A stretch of 64,000 nt of DNA, from the NCBI GenBank assembly GCA_934204655.1, contig CAKPZJ010000001.1, positions 106,089 through 170,088 of the forward strand, read 5' to 3'. Each line of letters begins with the position of its first letter. Position 1 is the stretch's first letter. The notes beneath the pieces are model-generated. The model searched no databases, was not told the origin of the DNA, and saw nothing but the letters and a program-made list of their open reading frames with translations. The position numbers and the translations under genes are program-made. Shown in pieces: positions 8,945 to 18,114 of this stretch. The stretch comes from an uncultured Prevotella sp. (GTDB lineage Bacteria > Bacteroidota > Bacteroidia > Bacteroidales > Bacteroidaceae).

Positions 8945-9745
8945 CTACACCGTGAAGCTGACGTAGCTGCGGTCGTCGAACGAATTAGCCCCCTCCATCC
9001 ATCCCTTAGTGGCACAGCATGGGCCTATGCACAGCGGGTCGCTGTGTAGCAGGGCGCTGAGCTGGCGTTCGCTCTCGACAAGGGTGTCGTAGAGAGTGGG
9101 GTAGCCGTCGCTGGCCAGCACCATGTGGTGACCGCCGGCGAGGATGGGCACATGGCTGAGGGCGATGTCGAAACCGTCGATGACGGCATAGTCGCGGTTC
9201 TGGCCCTGGGTAGCGTCTATGAGCTGCTGGTAGATGGCATCGCGCCCGTAGTCATGGCGGCGCAGTTCATCTACCGTATATAGGCCCCTGTCCAGGGCTT
9301 GCCTTATCACCCGTGCCCGCTCCAGGGCTATAGCGTGTTCAGATGGTTTTTCATTGGTATATAGTTGGCCGTCTATCCGGCACTGGCAGTCGCCCACCAG
9401 CCACACCTCGTGGCGTAGCCGACTGTATATGACGGCCGAAGCGGTCGCCCGCAGATGGGGGTGTGCCTGCAGCTGCGCCCGCTGGCTCTTGCTGTACAGC
9501 GCGGCTACCTGGTGCGTTACTATCTGACAGAAACCGCGGCAGTCGGTGGCGCCGTCCATGGTGGCTATGCAGTGGCCAACCGTGCGGGCACACAGTTGGC
9601 CGTTGCTATAGTGGTCGCTAATCCTTTTATCCGTCTTGCTGGTGCTGCCGTCGATGACAGCCACAAAGTCAGGAGTTACGACGATGGTGTCCTCGCACGT
9701 CGCCAGACTTTTTTTGCCTACTATCTTCTGTTCTACGATTTGCAT
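8945..9745 (-). CDS. PP2C-like (PPM-fold) phosphatase-related protein
   Basis: 266 aa, cytoplasmic, no signal. The order of short acidic motifs recalls the PPM/PP2C metal centre: EDTIVVTPDFVAVIDGST, then WLVGDCQC, then MVLASDGYP, and a terminal NSFDDRSYVSF. The first motif has DGS instead of the usual DGxGG and the overall similarity is weak, so a Ser/Thr phosphatase activity is likely but not certain. Its start lies 77 bases inside the 3' end of the YgiQ gene, so translation is probably coupled. It is the last gene of a six-gene minus-strand run. Confidence 0.6.
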   Translation of the reverse strand: MQIVEQKIVGKKSLATCEDTIVVTPDFVAVIDGSTSKTDKRISDHYSNGQLCARTVGHCIATMDGATDCRGFCQIVTHQVAALYSKSQRAQLQAHPHLRATASAVIYSRLRHEVWLVGDCQCRIDGQLYTNEKPSEHAIALERARVIRQALDRGLYTVDELRRHDYGRDAIYQQLIDATQGQNRDYAVIDGFDIALSHVPILAGGHHMVLASDGYPTLYDTLVESERQLSALLHSDPLCIGPCCATKGWMEGANSFDDRSYVSFTV

Positions 9746-11696
9746 GATTGAAGTTGGGGTTATACGAGGCTTTCTTGTTGCCCTGCCGGCGGTCGCCCTG
9801 TCGCTTAGGCATCTCGGGGCGACTGCCTATGGCCCTGTCGTCGTAAGTCGTGTGCCGGTTGGAGTACCCCCGGCCGTTGTACAACTTAGCTATCAGGTCC
9901 GGGCGGCCTATGCGGCGCAGCTCGTGCTCTATGTTACGCCGCTCCTCGGGCTTATACCAGAAGAAGAACTGGCGCTGGGCCTGCTTCTCACGGGGAGTAC
10001 GGGCGCAGAAGACCGGTTCGAGCGTGTAGGGGTCGTAGCCAGAGTACCAGGCCTCAGTGCTAACTGTCATGGGAGTAGGAGTAAAGTCCTGGACCTGCTC
10101 CAGGTGAAAGTCGAGGTCCTTAGTAATCACGGCCAGTTCGGCCATATCTTCCTCCTGACAGCCGGGATGACTGCTGATGAAGTAAGGGATAATCTGCTGT
10201 TTGAGATTGCACTCGCGGTTAATCTGGTCAAAGATGCGCTTGAACTCGTAGAAGAGTTGGAAGGATGGTTTGCGCATCAGGTACAGCACTTTGTCCGACG
10301 TATGTTCAGGAGCTACCTTCAGGCGACCACTCACATGCTTGCATATCAGCTCGCGGGTGTATTCGCGGGCCGCCTTGTTAATCTTCTCATCATCAGTCTT
10401 GTGCAGCAGCAGGTCGTAGCGCACGCCACTGCCTATAAAACTCTTCTTGATGCCAGGGAGAGCATCGACGGCATGGTAGATGTCGAGCAGCTTGCTGTGG
10501 TCGGTATTCAGGTTGGGGCAGATGCGCGGGTGGATGCACGAAGGGCGCTTACAGTGTTCGCAGGCTTTGCGGTTCTTGCCGTGCATGCCGTACATATTGG
10601 CGCTCGGCCCACCCAGGTCGGACAGGTATCCCTTGAAGCCAGGTAACTCTATGACCTGTTTGACCTCTCGCAGGATGCTATCCTTGGACCGGCAGGTTAT
10701 AAACTTACCTTGGTGAGCCGAGATGGTACAGAATGCGCAGCCCCCGAAGCACCCCCTGTGTATGTTGACCGAGAACTTGATCATCTCGTAGGCCGGTATC
10801 ACTTTATCCTTGTACTTGGGATGTGGCCTGCGGGTATATGGCAAGTCGAAAGACGCGTCGAGCTCGGCCGTGGTCATGGGGGGATAAGGCGGGTTGACCA
10901 CGGCATAGCGCGAGCCTACCGCCTGGAGCAGGCGCTGGGCGTGCATTTTGTTAGACTCCTCCTCTATATGTCTGAAGTTCTCTGCCTGTGCTTTCTTGTT
11001 GGCCAGACACTCCTCATGGCTATGGAGTACGATGTCGTCGGTGGTGATACCACCCGGGATGGCATCCTCGCGGCACAGGTACACCGTCTGGGGTATGCTG
11101 TGCAGGGTGGCTATGTCGGCCCCGCTGTCCATCTGTCGGCACAACTCGACAATGGGCCGCTCGCCCATACCATATATAATCATGTCGGCCCCCGAGTCGC
11201 ACAGAATACACGGCAACAGCTTGTCCTGCCAGTAGTCGTAGTGGGTCAGTCGCCGTAACGACGCCTCTATACCACCCAATACCACCGGTACATCAGGAAA
11301 CAGCTGTTTTAGTATCTTCGTATAGACTATCGAGGGATAGTCGGGGCGCATGCCGTGACGGCCCCCAGGAGTGTAGGCATCGTCACTGCGCATACGCCGG
11401 GCGGCCGTGTAACGGTTAACCATCGAGTCCATGGCGCCGGGCGATATGGCAAAGAACAGCCGGGGCCGCCCCAACTTCTTGAAGTCGCGGTAATCGCCGT
11501 GCCAGTCGGGCTGGGGGACGATGGCAACCTTGTAGCCCTGAGCTTCGAGGACGCGGCCAATGACGGCGGCGCCAAAAGAGGGATGGTCTACATAAGCATC
11601 GCCCGAGAAGAGGATAATATCGAGCTGGTCCCAGCCGCGGAGCTCGCACTCCTTCTTGGTCGTGGGCAGAAAATCGGTCAGTCTGTATTCTTTCAA
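9669..11696 (-). CDS. ygiQ: YgiQ family radical SAM protein
   Basis: 675 aa. The N-terminal domain opens with LPTTKKECELRGWDQLD and DVILFSGDAYVDHPSFG-like text, the UPF0313 signature. The radical SAM cluster motif is HRGCFGGCAFCTISAHQGK (CxxxCxxC), binding a 4Fe-4S cluster and S-adenosylmethionine. A second Cys set (CEHCKRPSCIHPRICPNLN) may hold another cluster. The C-terminal 70 residues are basic and poorly ordered, and the final 26 codons overlap the following gene. The reaction catalysed by YgiQ proteins is not established. Confidence 0.93.
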   Translation of the reverse strand: MKEYRLTDFLPTTKKECELRGWDQLDIILFSGDAYVDHPSFGAAVIGRVLEAQGYKVAIVPQPDWHGDYRDFKKLGRPRLFFAISPGAMDSMVNRYTAARRMRSDDAYTPGGRHGMRPDYPSIVYTKILKQLFPDVPVVLGGIEASLRRLTHYDYWQDKLLPCILCDSGADMIIYGMGERPIVELCRQMDSGADIATLHSIPQTVYLCREDAIPGGITTDDIVLHSHEECLANKKAQAENFRHIEEESNKMHAQRLLQAVGSRYAVVNPPYPPMTTAELDASFDLPYTRRPHPKYKDKVIPAYEMIKFSVNIHRGCFGGCAFCTISAHQGKFITCRSKDSILREVKQVIELPGFKGYLSDLGGPSANMYGMHGKNRKACEHCKRPSCIHPRICPNLNTDHSKLLDIYHAVDALPGIKKSFIGSGVRYDLLLHKTDDEKINKAAREYTRELICKHVSGRLKVAPEHTSDKVLYLMRKPSFQLFYEFKRIFDQINRECNLKQQIIPYFISSHPGCQEEDMAELAVITKDLDFHLEQVQDFTPTPMTVSTEAWYSGYDPYTLEPVFCARTPREKQAQRQFFFWYKPEERRNIEHELRRIGRPDLIAKLYNGRGYSNRHTTYDDRAIGSRPEMPKRQGDRRQGNKKASYNPNFNHANRRTEDSRQKKSGDVRGHHRRNS

Positions 11697-11709
11697 GGCT
11701 GCCCCGGTA

Positions 11710-12036
11710 TTATGCGTTTACCTCACCGCTGTCGGCGTGGGCGCGCTGGGCCTGCCACTCATGGTAGAGGGTTACCAGCTGGTTAAGTCCGAAAGCCTTC
11801 ATGTTGCTATTGTACACCACGTCGAGGCAGAGGTCGAGCAGGGCCTTGTCCTTGCCGGCCTCAGACTCGAGCATGGCGCGTATATTGAACTTCAGCTTGT
11901 CCAGCACGGCCTCGTCTATGATGCCGGTGCTGTCTACCAGTCCGTTCAGGAGTGCGTACTTCTCGATGGTGGCCAGATGCTCGCTGCTCACGTCTATACT
12001 TCTGGTTCCGGTGGGGTTTGCTTGAATTTTGTACAT
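11710..12036 (-). CDS. Conserved hypothetical 108-aa protein
   Basis: Not recognised. 108 aa, no signal peptide or membrane segment; mostly helical by appearance, with acidic and Leu-rich stretches (AVLDKLKFNIRAMLES, LLDLCLDVVYNSNMK). It lies between the amidase gene (23 bases upstream) and ygiQ (13 bases downstream) on the same strand, and its length and codon use look like those of a real gene. No function is proposed. Confidence 0.6.
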   Translation of the reverse strand: MYKIQANPTGTRSIDVSSEHLATIEKYALLNGLVDSTGIIDEAVLDKLKFNIRAMLESEAGKDKALLDLCLDVVYNSNMKAFGLNQLVTLYHEWQAQRAHADSGEVNA

Positions 12037-12059
12037 AGTCTATCTGTCTTTGGTTGTTA

Positions 12060-14966
12060 TCATTGGGGTTGTAAGAATGTCAGTATGCCCTGCATCAGGG
12101 CGTTGCGGGTGGTGCCCGAGGTGATACACTCGAAGGGGAAGCCCATCACGAAACTGCGGTGGGTGGTACCCTGGTAAGCCACGGCGGCCGAGGTGCCGTT
12201 GGCGTACTGCATGGCGCAGTAGGCAGGGGCCTTGGGGTGTAGTATCTCTGGATGCTGGACGGCGTAGTGGTACCTGTTGGGCTGGCGCTGGATGCTGAAG
12301 TCGACGCCCAGGCCATGGACCGAGGGCTCGGGGCTCACGCTGTCGGTAGGCTGATAGTCTACCTGGAGCACGTCAGCCAGGAACTGGCGCTCGCGGTCGT
12401 CCTGCATATCCGAGCCGATGTACGACCCGCTTACCAGCAGGTTGCCCCCCTGCAGGGTGTACGACCGCAGTAACTGCTGCCATTGTGGCGTAAAGGTCTT
12501 GTAGTACTCGAGCGAGTACGGAGTGAACCGTTGCAACCCGAGGATGAGGTCTACACAGGGATAGTCGGTCAGACTGATAAGTCCCTGGCCGACAGCATCC
12601 TTGCCGCAGCTCACCACGTTGTACCGGCCGCTGCTGGCTATGGCCTCGGTATGGCTGACCACATAGCTGAAGTCGTTGCCTGCTACAAACTGGCCCGCCA
12701 TCTCCTCGCCGCCATAGCCCAGGCCTCCAGGGCCCTCGATGCCTATGTGGCTGCGGTTGAAGTCGGTCTGCCGCCCGTTCCACTCGGTGAGTCCGTAAGA
12801 TACACCCATGTCGGCATCGAGGTCAAAGCCCTGCCGTTCGGGCGTGTCTATGACAGCCGGAGCCGACAGCCGGTCAAAGCCGTTGACCACCAGTACGGTC
12901 TTGGTGGCCTTGGGCGAGTACCAGGCCGACAGCGTCTCGGTGGCGAAACTCTCGCCGCCGGCATTGACGGCTGCCACCTTGAAGTTGTATTGCCTGCCTG
13001 GCTCTATGTCTACCATGTACGATGGGCCCGTGGCCACGGTGCCGTTGTCAAAGTCCTGCCGGCCCTTAGCCGTATATATTATATAAGAGGTGGGCATGGC
13101 TGTGGGTTCGCGAGGGTCGGTCTGGGGCTCCCAGGCCAATTGCACCCGTCCGGGTGCCACCATCTTCAGGCTGAAGCGCCTGGGCGGAAGTGGCTGAACC
13201 GTGTAGCGCGTGCCATGCTGGGCCGCCACATATTTTAATATACTCTTGTAGAGCGCCCGGGCCATGGTAAACTTGAAGTTGGGGTCCTGGGCGTAAGTCA
13301 TGTCGGCAAAGTTCTGATGCGAGAGCGTCTCTATGATGGCCGAGGGTATCTCGGGGTTGCGGGTCTCGGAGTAGTTGCGGTCCCAGAGGTACCTTATGGC
13401 CCACGTCTTGTACTTGGCGCGCAGGTCGGCGGCTATGCCGTTCAGCAAGGACTGCGCCAGTGCCTTGGAAGCCGTCCGCGGAATACCGGCGCTGAGCAGC
13501 CCATCGTTAAAGTGGGTCGTACAGATGGCCAGAGACCCCGTCAGGTCCTTGCCGTTGTACGTGAAGCCCGCATCGCTGTGTACGGCCAGCGAAAGTTCGA
13601 TGGGCACCATTCTGCCAGCCATCGTGGGCATGTACACGGAGCCTCCGGCGAGCCAGTTGGTCATCAGCGGACGCGTATTGATATCGTCGCTGTAGTCGTC
13701 GAGCCCTCCCTTGGAGCTGTACACGCTGTAAGGCGCGCCCGACCACTGGGCGGTGTAGCGCGCAGCCTCCATGGCACGTGGCATGCCGCTGCCCATGCCA
13801 CCGCGCTGGATGTTGCCCATGCCGCCACCAAAGCGGACGGCATCGGTGGTAACGATGCCGCGGTGCGAAGCCTGATTGGTAACCACCACACGGTTGGCCT
13901 CGCTGTAACCCTGGTCAAAGTAGAAGGTACCGAGGTAGACCCACGTGCCGCCACCCATCTGCTGATTGACGCGGAAGCGAGTCTCCTGTCCGCCGTGGCA
14001 CACGATGTACTCGGCATCGTCTACGCTGTTGCGCTGGGTCTGATAACTCACGTACACGGCGTATTGGCCGGCCTCGGGTATGTGGGGGGTGTACACGGCC
14101 AGGCTTATCTTGTTCTTACTCTTAGTAGTACGCACCATGCGGGCCGTGCCGGCGCTGAAGGGGTTGTCGCCGTCGGTGAGGATGCTGTGGCGCGCGGCAA
14201 AACCACGGTCGGCCGTGGTCTGCCACTGGCGACCGCCCTGCGCTATCTCCTCATAGCGACTGCCGGGAGGTGTAGTGTCGTTGTCGACCACCACCTCGTG
14301 GGTCTGCCAGTCGCGTTCGCGGGGCGTAAACACGTTGGCTCCGGCTTTTTCGAGCATGGGTATAAGGTAGGGTACCACCAGCGTGGGCGTAAAGAGGTCC
14401 TCGGTGGTGGCAAACAGGCTGGGGCGCTGCCACTTCCACGTCCCCTTGCGCTGGTCGTAGTAGCGGCCATGACTGGCGTAGACCGTCAGGTGACGGTTGT
14501 ACAGGCCCCGGCTGATGGGGTAGGGCCTGGAGGCGTTGCGCACCCATGGCTGGCCCTTGTAGTCGATGCGGCCCCACAGCCGGGTGGCGCCTCCCTGGTC
14601 ATAGTCGGGGTCGGTGGCCAGCAGGTCGATGGTGGTGCCGTTGACGGCGATGCGCAGCTTGTAGTCGCGATAGGCCGTGGGCAGCAGGCGGCTTATCTTC
14701 TTATAAATCTTCTGTACACTCTCGGGCGTAAAGTCCTGCGCGGCAAAGGCATCGTTGGCCATGAGCGTCACGGTGTGGCCCTTGGTGTCTATGTGGTAAC
14801 CTGCCAGGCGCGCCTGGAGGTACCCGGAGTGGCGCGGCAGCTTGTAGTTCAGAAAATAACTATCCACCCGGCGCTGTGTGGTAGCGTCGAGCACCCCGTC
14901 CTGCGCCATGGCGGCGGTGGCACCTATCAGGGCTACAGCCATGAGGGCTATCCATCTGCGGTACAT
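12060..14966 (-). CDS. Secreted N-acetylmuramoyl-L-alanine amidase-like protein with golvesin-type insert and Fn3 domain
   Basis: About 968 aa (residue numbers below count from the GTG at 14969, one codon before the preferred ATG). A signal peptide ends near AAMA-QDG. The Amidase_3 zinc site is split: His167 in YASHGRYY, Glu190 in TTEDLF, then a golvesin/xanthan-lyase-like beta-sandwich (about 260-390), then His464 in LAVHSDAG and the catalytic Glu547 in AIIETLSHQN. An Fn3-like domain follows (about 625-725) and a roughly 240-residue C-terminal domain of unknown type. Proteins of this build are sometimes labelled xanthan lyase; the residues argue for peptidoglycan stem-peptide cleavage instead. 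The gene begins immediately after the stop of the acyltransferase gene. Confidence 0.78.
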   Translation of the reverse strand: MYRRWIALMAVALIGATAAMAQDGVLDATTQRRVDSYFLNYKLPRHSGYLQARLAGYHIDTKGHTVTLMANDAFAAQDFTPESVQKIYKKISRLLPTAYRDYKLRIAVNGTTIDLLATDPDYDQGGATRLWGRIDYKGQPWVRNASRPYPISRGLYNRHLTVYASHGRYYDQRKGTWKWQRPSLFATTEDLFTPTLVVPYLIPMLEKAGANVFTPRERDWQTHEVVVDNDTTPPGSRYEEIAQGGRQWQTTADRGFAARHSILTDGDNPFSAGTARMVRTTKSKNKISLAVYTPHIPEAGQYAVYVSYQTQRNSVDDAEYIVCHGGQETRFRVNQQMGGGTWVYLGTFYFDQGYSEANRVVVTNQASHRGIVTTDAVRFGGGMGNIQRGGMGSGMPRAMEAARYTAQWSGAPYSVYSSKGGLDDYSDDINTRPLMTNWLAGGSVYMPTMAGRMVPIELSLAVHSDAGFTYNGKDLTGSLAICTTHFNDGLLSAGIPRTASKALAQSLLNGIAADLRAKYKTWAIRYLWDRNYSETRNPEIPSAIIETLSHQNFADMTYAQDPNFKFTMARALYKSILKYVAAQHGTRYTVQPLPPRRFSLKMVAPGRVQLAWEPQTDPREPTAMPTSYIIYTAKGRQDFDNGTVATGPSYMVDIEPGRQYNFKVAAVNAGGESFATETLSAWYSPKATKTVLVVNGFDRLSAPAVIDTPERQGFDLDADMGVSYGLTEWNGRQTDFNRSHIGIEGPGGLGYGGEEMAGQFVAGNDFSYVVSHTEAIASSGRYNVVSCGKDAVGQGLISLTDYPCVDLILGLQRFTPYSLEYYKTFTPQWQQLLRSYTLQGGNLLVSGSYIGSDMQDDRERQFLADVLQVDYQPTDSVSPEPSVHGLGVDFSIQRQPNRYHYAVQHPEILHPKAPAYCAMQYANGTSAAVAYQGTTHRSFVMGFPFECITSGTTRNALMQGILTFLQPQ

Positions 14967-14969
14967 CAC

Positions 14970-15527
14970 TTACTCTACCTCTCCTATTGTAAAGAGCTCG
15001 GGCCGCTTGCCCTTTACATCTTTATAGTATAGCTTGATGGCACGCATGTCCTCCTCTACATGGCCCGAGGGCATGATGAGCTTGGTACAGCGTATCTCGC
15101 GGCGCTCATAGTCGAGCGCGTAGAGCAGGATGGGTATCTTGGCCTTGAGGGCGATGAAGTAGAATCCCATCTTCCACTCCGGGGCGAGCGAGCGTGTACC
15201 CTCGGGCGTTATGCACAGCCTGAAGGTGTCGCGGTTGGCGGCTGCCTGGGCCAGGCTGTCGGTCATGCTGGTGTGGCGGCTACGCTCTACGGGTATGCCG
15301 CCCATCTTTCTGAACAGCGCGCCCATCGGCCAGAAGAACCACTCGCGCTTCATCAGGAAGTTGGTTCTCATGCCGGTCGCCGTGGCGTACAGCTGACCCA
15401 TAATGAAGTCCCAGTTGCTGGTGTGAGGGGCCAGGCAGATGATAAACTTGGCGGGGTGGTCTACGGTGATGGTCGTGGTCCACCCCATGCGCTTATATAA
15501 TATCCATCGACATATTCTCTGCAGCAT
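14970..15527 (-). CDS. PlsC-type lysophospholipid/glycerol acyltransferase
   Basis: 185 aa, shorter than a typical PlsC (about 240) because it lacks a long N-terminal membrane region; one hydrophobic stretch remains. The acyltransferase motifs are clear: PHTSNWDFIMG (HxxxxD catalytic pair), KREWFFWPMG, GGIPVERSRHTSM and ITPEGTRS. It should move an acyl group onto a lysophospholipid or related acceptor at the inner membrane. Its stop is followed directly by the amidase start, so the two are co-translated; an envelope link is plausible. Confidence 0.85.
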   Translation of the reverse strand: MLQRICRWILYKRMGWTTTITVDHPAKFIICLAPHTSNWDFIMGQLYATATGMRTNFLMKREWFFWPMGALFRKMGGIPVERSRHTSMTDSLAQAAANRDTFRLCITPEGTRSLAPEWKMGFYFIALKAKIPILLYALDYERREIRCTKLIMPSGHVEEDMRAIKLYYKDVKGKRPELFTIGEVE

Positions 15528-15538
15528 GGCTTGATGTC

Positions 15539-15811
15539 TTAATGGAGATTATTGAGCTGGTCTATGATTTCGCCGACCTGCTTGTTAAACTCATCGATGG
15601 TAAACTTGTAATATTTTTTGGCTGCTATGCCTGGCTCTGGGAACGATACGCGTCGGATGAAGTCGGCGTGTACGCTGATGACCGACTTGAAGATGGTGTC
15701 TATCATCTCCTTGTCTTTCTCGGCTCCGTAGAGCGATGTGGCTACGCACTCGGCAAACAATTCGGTACACACAGCGTGGATGGCACGCTTCAAATCTCTT
15801 TTGCTACTCAT
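15539..15811 (-). CDS. Conserved hypothetical 90-aa protein
   Basis: 90 aa starting MSSKRDLKRAIHAVC; a longer open frame upstream is rejected because it crosses a promoter. Soluble and helical in appearance, with no recognised domain; the text resembles a small Bacteroidales-wide family of unknown function. It is the first gene of the minus-strand run and lies 11 bases before the acyltransferase gene. Confidence 0.7.
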   Translation of the reverse strand: MSSKRDLKRAIHAVCTELFAECVATSLYGAEKDKEMIDTIFKSVISVHADFIRRVSFPEPGIAAKKYYKFTIDEFNKQVGEIIDQLNNLH

Positions 15812-15979
15812 AGTTTTTGACTTTTTAGTAAGGTGTTTGTAGGGCTCCCGTATCTGCAGCGGTGGCAGAGCCGTGGCCCGGTGGCTGTCAGCATCCTGCC
15901 GGCTGCCCGTGGGGGCTGTGGCCGTGGCGCAGGGTGTCTGCATATCCGTGGGGACTGCTGCGGAAACCTCTATGTTCGA

Positions 15980-15987
15980 CAAAGATA
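15980..15987 (-). promoter_or_regulatory. -7 box for the 15811-8945 gene run (TATCTTTG)
   Basis: TATCTTTG fits TAnnTTTG and points leftward into the 90-aa gene, implying a leader of about 160 bases. No good -33 element at the expected distance. Confidence 0.5.
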
Positions 15988-16082
15988 GGAAAAAAAAGGC
16001 AAATGCAAGCGTAGTTTCCAAAAAAAATAAATGGGGGAGTGGTTTTCTCTTTTTTTTCTTTCGATATGTCAGTTAAAAAGAC

Positions 16083-16090
16083 TAACTTTG
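16083..16090 (+). promoter_or_regulatory. -7 box upstream of pfp (TAACTTTG)
   Basis: TAACTTTG, with TTTCG 20 bases further up as a weak -33. If it drives pfp the leader is about 305 bases and contains a dispersed repeat. Confidence 0.5.
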
Positions 16091-16154
16091 CAGCCGGAAA
16101 GATGCCCCCTGCCCGGGGTGTGGTTGCTCCGCCATTTCGGAAAATGGCTCCCAG

Positions 16155-16320
16155 CGGAGAAAAGTAAAAAGGTAAAAGCGTAAAAAGGTAAAAAGCGCAA
16201 CTGGCGAACTCTTATAGATGAGCCTGTGGCCATCGCGGGAAGTGAAAAGACCGACCTTTAGCTTTCTAAAGACGGCTCCCAGCGCGCTAAAGGTGGCTCC
16301 GGCTATCGTGGCGGTGGCTG
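16155..16320. repeat. Dispersed composite repeat, copy 2 (reverse orientation)
   Basis: GTAAAAAG-type words at about 16163-16197, then GAAAAGACCGACCTTTAGC, which is the reverse complement of the right end of copy 1, two 21-bp units (CTAAAGACGGCTCCCAGCG and a diverged second) and a degraded second arm CTAAAGGTGG. Lies between the promoter at 16083 and pfp. The rest of the 15812-16404 gap shows no gene. Confidence 0.75.
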
Positions 16321-16404
16321 CCTGTGCCGTCGTGACGGTCTCGGGAACCACTGGGACAACGCCCTTGTCGAAGAAGTTTATAACAACATATACACTAAGT
16401 AACA

Positions 16405-18048
16405 ATGAAAAAAAGTCTTTTGCAGAAAGAACGCGCTGCATATCAGCCCAAGCTGCCAAAGGGCCTTCAGGGTGCCGTAAAGGTACAGGAAGGCGCGCCT
16501 ACACAGAGCGTAGGCGATCAGGAAGAAATCAAGAAACTGTTCCCCCACACCTATGGCATGCCCCTGGTAGAGTTTGTGCCCGGCGATGAGGCCAAGAGCC
16601 AGAAAATCAACGTGGGTGTCATCCTCTCTGGTGGTCAGGCTCCTGGCGGCCATAACGTTATCAGCGGTATCTTTGACGCCGTGAAGAAACTCAACCCTGA
16701 GAACAAGCTCTATGGCTTCCTCATGGGTCCTGGTGGCCTCGTTGACCACAATTATATGGAACTTACCGCCGACATCATCGACGAGTACCGTAACACGGGC
16801 GGCTTCGACATGATTGGCTCAGGCCGTACCAAGCTCGAGAAGGTCGATCAGTTCGAGAAAGGACTGGAGATTATTCGCGAGCTGAATATCAACGCTATCG
16901 TCATCATCGGTGGCGACGACTCTAACACTAACGCCTGCGTGCTGGCCGAGTACTACGCTGCCAAGAACTACGGCGTACAGGTTATCGGTGCACCTAAGAC
17001 CATCGACGGCGACCTGAAGAACGACCAGATAGAGACCTCTTTCGGATTTGATACAGCCACCAAGACTTACTCAGAGGTTATCGGCAACATCGAGCGTGAT
17101 GCCAACTCAGCCCGCAAGTACTGGCATTTCATCAAGCTGATGGGCCGCTCGGCCTCACACATCGCTCTGGAGTGCGCCCTGCAGACTCAGCCGAACATCT
17201 GTCTTATCTCTGAGGAGATAGAGAAGAAGGATATGACGCTGAACCAGATCGTTGAGGGCATAGCTCAGTCTGTGGCCGACCGCGCAGCCGCTGGCAACAA
17301 CTTCGGAGTGGTTCTCATCCCCGAGGGACTCATCGAGTTTATCCCCTCGATAGGCCGCCTGATTGACGAGCTCAACGACCTGCTCGCCGCACACGGAGAT
17401 GAGTACAAGAACCTGGAGGCTGACGAGCAGAAGAAGTACATCCTGGCTCACCTGAGCGCTGCCAACGCCGAAACGTTCAAGACTCTGCCCGCCGACGTGG
17501 CTCGTCAGCTCTCGCTGGACCGCGACCCGCACGGAAACGTACAGGTTTCGCTCATAGAGACCGAGAAACTTATCTCAGACATGGTGGCCGATAAGCTGGC
17601 AGAGTGGAAGGCTGAAGGCAAGTTCGTCGGCAAGTTTGCTGCCCTGCATCACTTCTTCGGTTACGAGGGTCGCTGTGCCGCTCCCTCTAACTTCGACGCC
17701 GACTACTGCTACGCCCTGGGCGTTAGCGCTGTTCAGCTCATCGCTAACGGCAAGACTGGCTACATGGCTATCGTCAAGAATACTACTGCTTCTACCGACG
17801 AGTGGAAAGCTGGTGGCGTGCCCATCACTATGATGATGAATATGGAGCGCCGCAACGGCGAGATGAAGCCTGTTATCCGCAAGGCGCTCGTTGAACTGGA
17901 CGGCAAGCCCTTCAAGAAGTTCGCCGAGAAGCGCGATGAGTGGGCCAAGGAGACCTGTTACGTTTATCCCGGTCCTATCCAGTATTGGGGCCCCGCCTCT
18001 GTGTGCGACCGTACTACCCGCACACTGGCTTTGGAGCAGGGAGAGTAA
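16405..18048 (+). CDS. pfp: Pyrophosphate-dependent 6-phosphofructokinase (PfpB type)
   Basis: 547 aa glycolytic enzyme that interconverts fructose 6-phosphate and fructose 1,6-bisphosphate with PPi. VILSGGQAPGGHNVISG is the phosphate-binding loop; IIGGDDSNTNA has the GGDDS motif, in which the second Asp marks PPi rather than ATP use; PKTIDGDLKN holds the catalytic Asp; LMGRSASHIALECAL follows. The length fits the long PPi-PFK class seen in Bacteroidales and plants. It is a single-gene unit ending at a strong terminator. Confidence 0.96.
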   Translation: MKKSLLQKERAAYQPKLPKGLQGAVKVQEGAPTQSVGDQEEIKKLFPHTYGMPLVEFVPGDEAKSQKINVGVILSGGQAPGGHNVISGIFDAVKKLNPENKLYGFLMGPGGLVDHNYMELTADIIDEYRNTGGFDMIGSGRTKLEKVDQFEKGLEIIRELNINAIVIIGGDDSNTNACVLAEYYAAKNYGVQVIGAPKTIDGDLKNDQIETSFGFDTATKTYSEVIGNIERDANSARKYWHFIKLMGRSASHIALECALQTQPNICLISEEIEKKDMTLNQIVEGIAQSVADRAAAGNNFGVVLIPEGLIEFIPSIGRLIDELNDLLAAHGDEYKNLEADEQKKYILAHLSAANAETFKTLPADVARQLSLDRDPHGNVQVSLIETEKLISDMVADKLAEWKAEGKFVGKFAALHHFFGYEGRCAAPSNFDADYCYALGVSAVQLIANGKTGYMAIVKNTTASTDEWKAGGVPITMMMNMERRNGEMKPVIRKALVELDGKPFKKFAEKRDEWAKETCYVYPGPIQYWGPASVCDRTTRTLALEQGE

Positions 18049-18064
18049 CTATACATTATTATAT

Positions 18065-18112
18065 ATGCACCGGTGGCCCGCTGCGAGCAGTGGGCACCGG
18101 TGCATTTTTTTT
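18065..18112 (+). terminator. Rho-independent terminator of pfp
   Basis: Perfect 11-bp arms ATGCACCGGTG and CACCGGTGCAT with an inner GCCC/GGGC pairing, followed by eight T. The T run ends only two bases before the ATG of the GH25 gene. Confidence 0.92.
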
Positions 18113-18114
18113 GA

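Noticed and set aside
13317..15032. Long plus-strand frame antisense to the amidase gene
   Set aside because: It is a shadow of the minus-strand gene; the composition is Gly/Val/His-rich without recognisable motifs.
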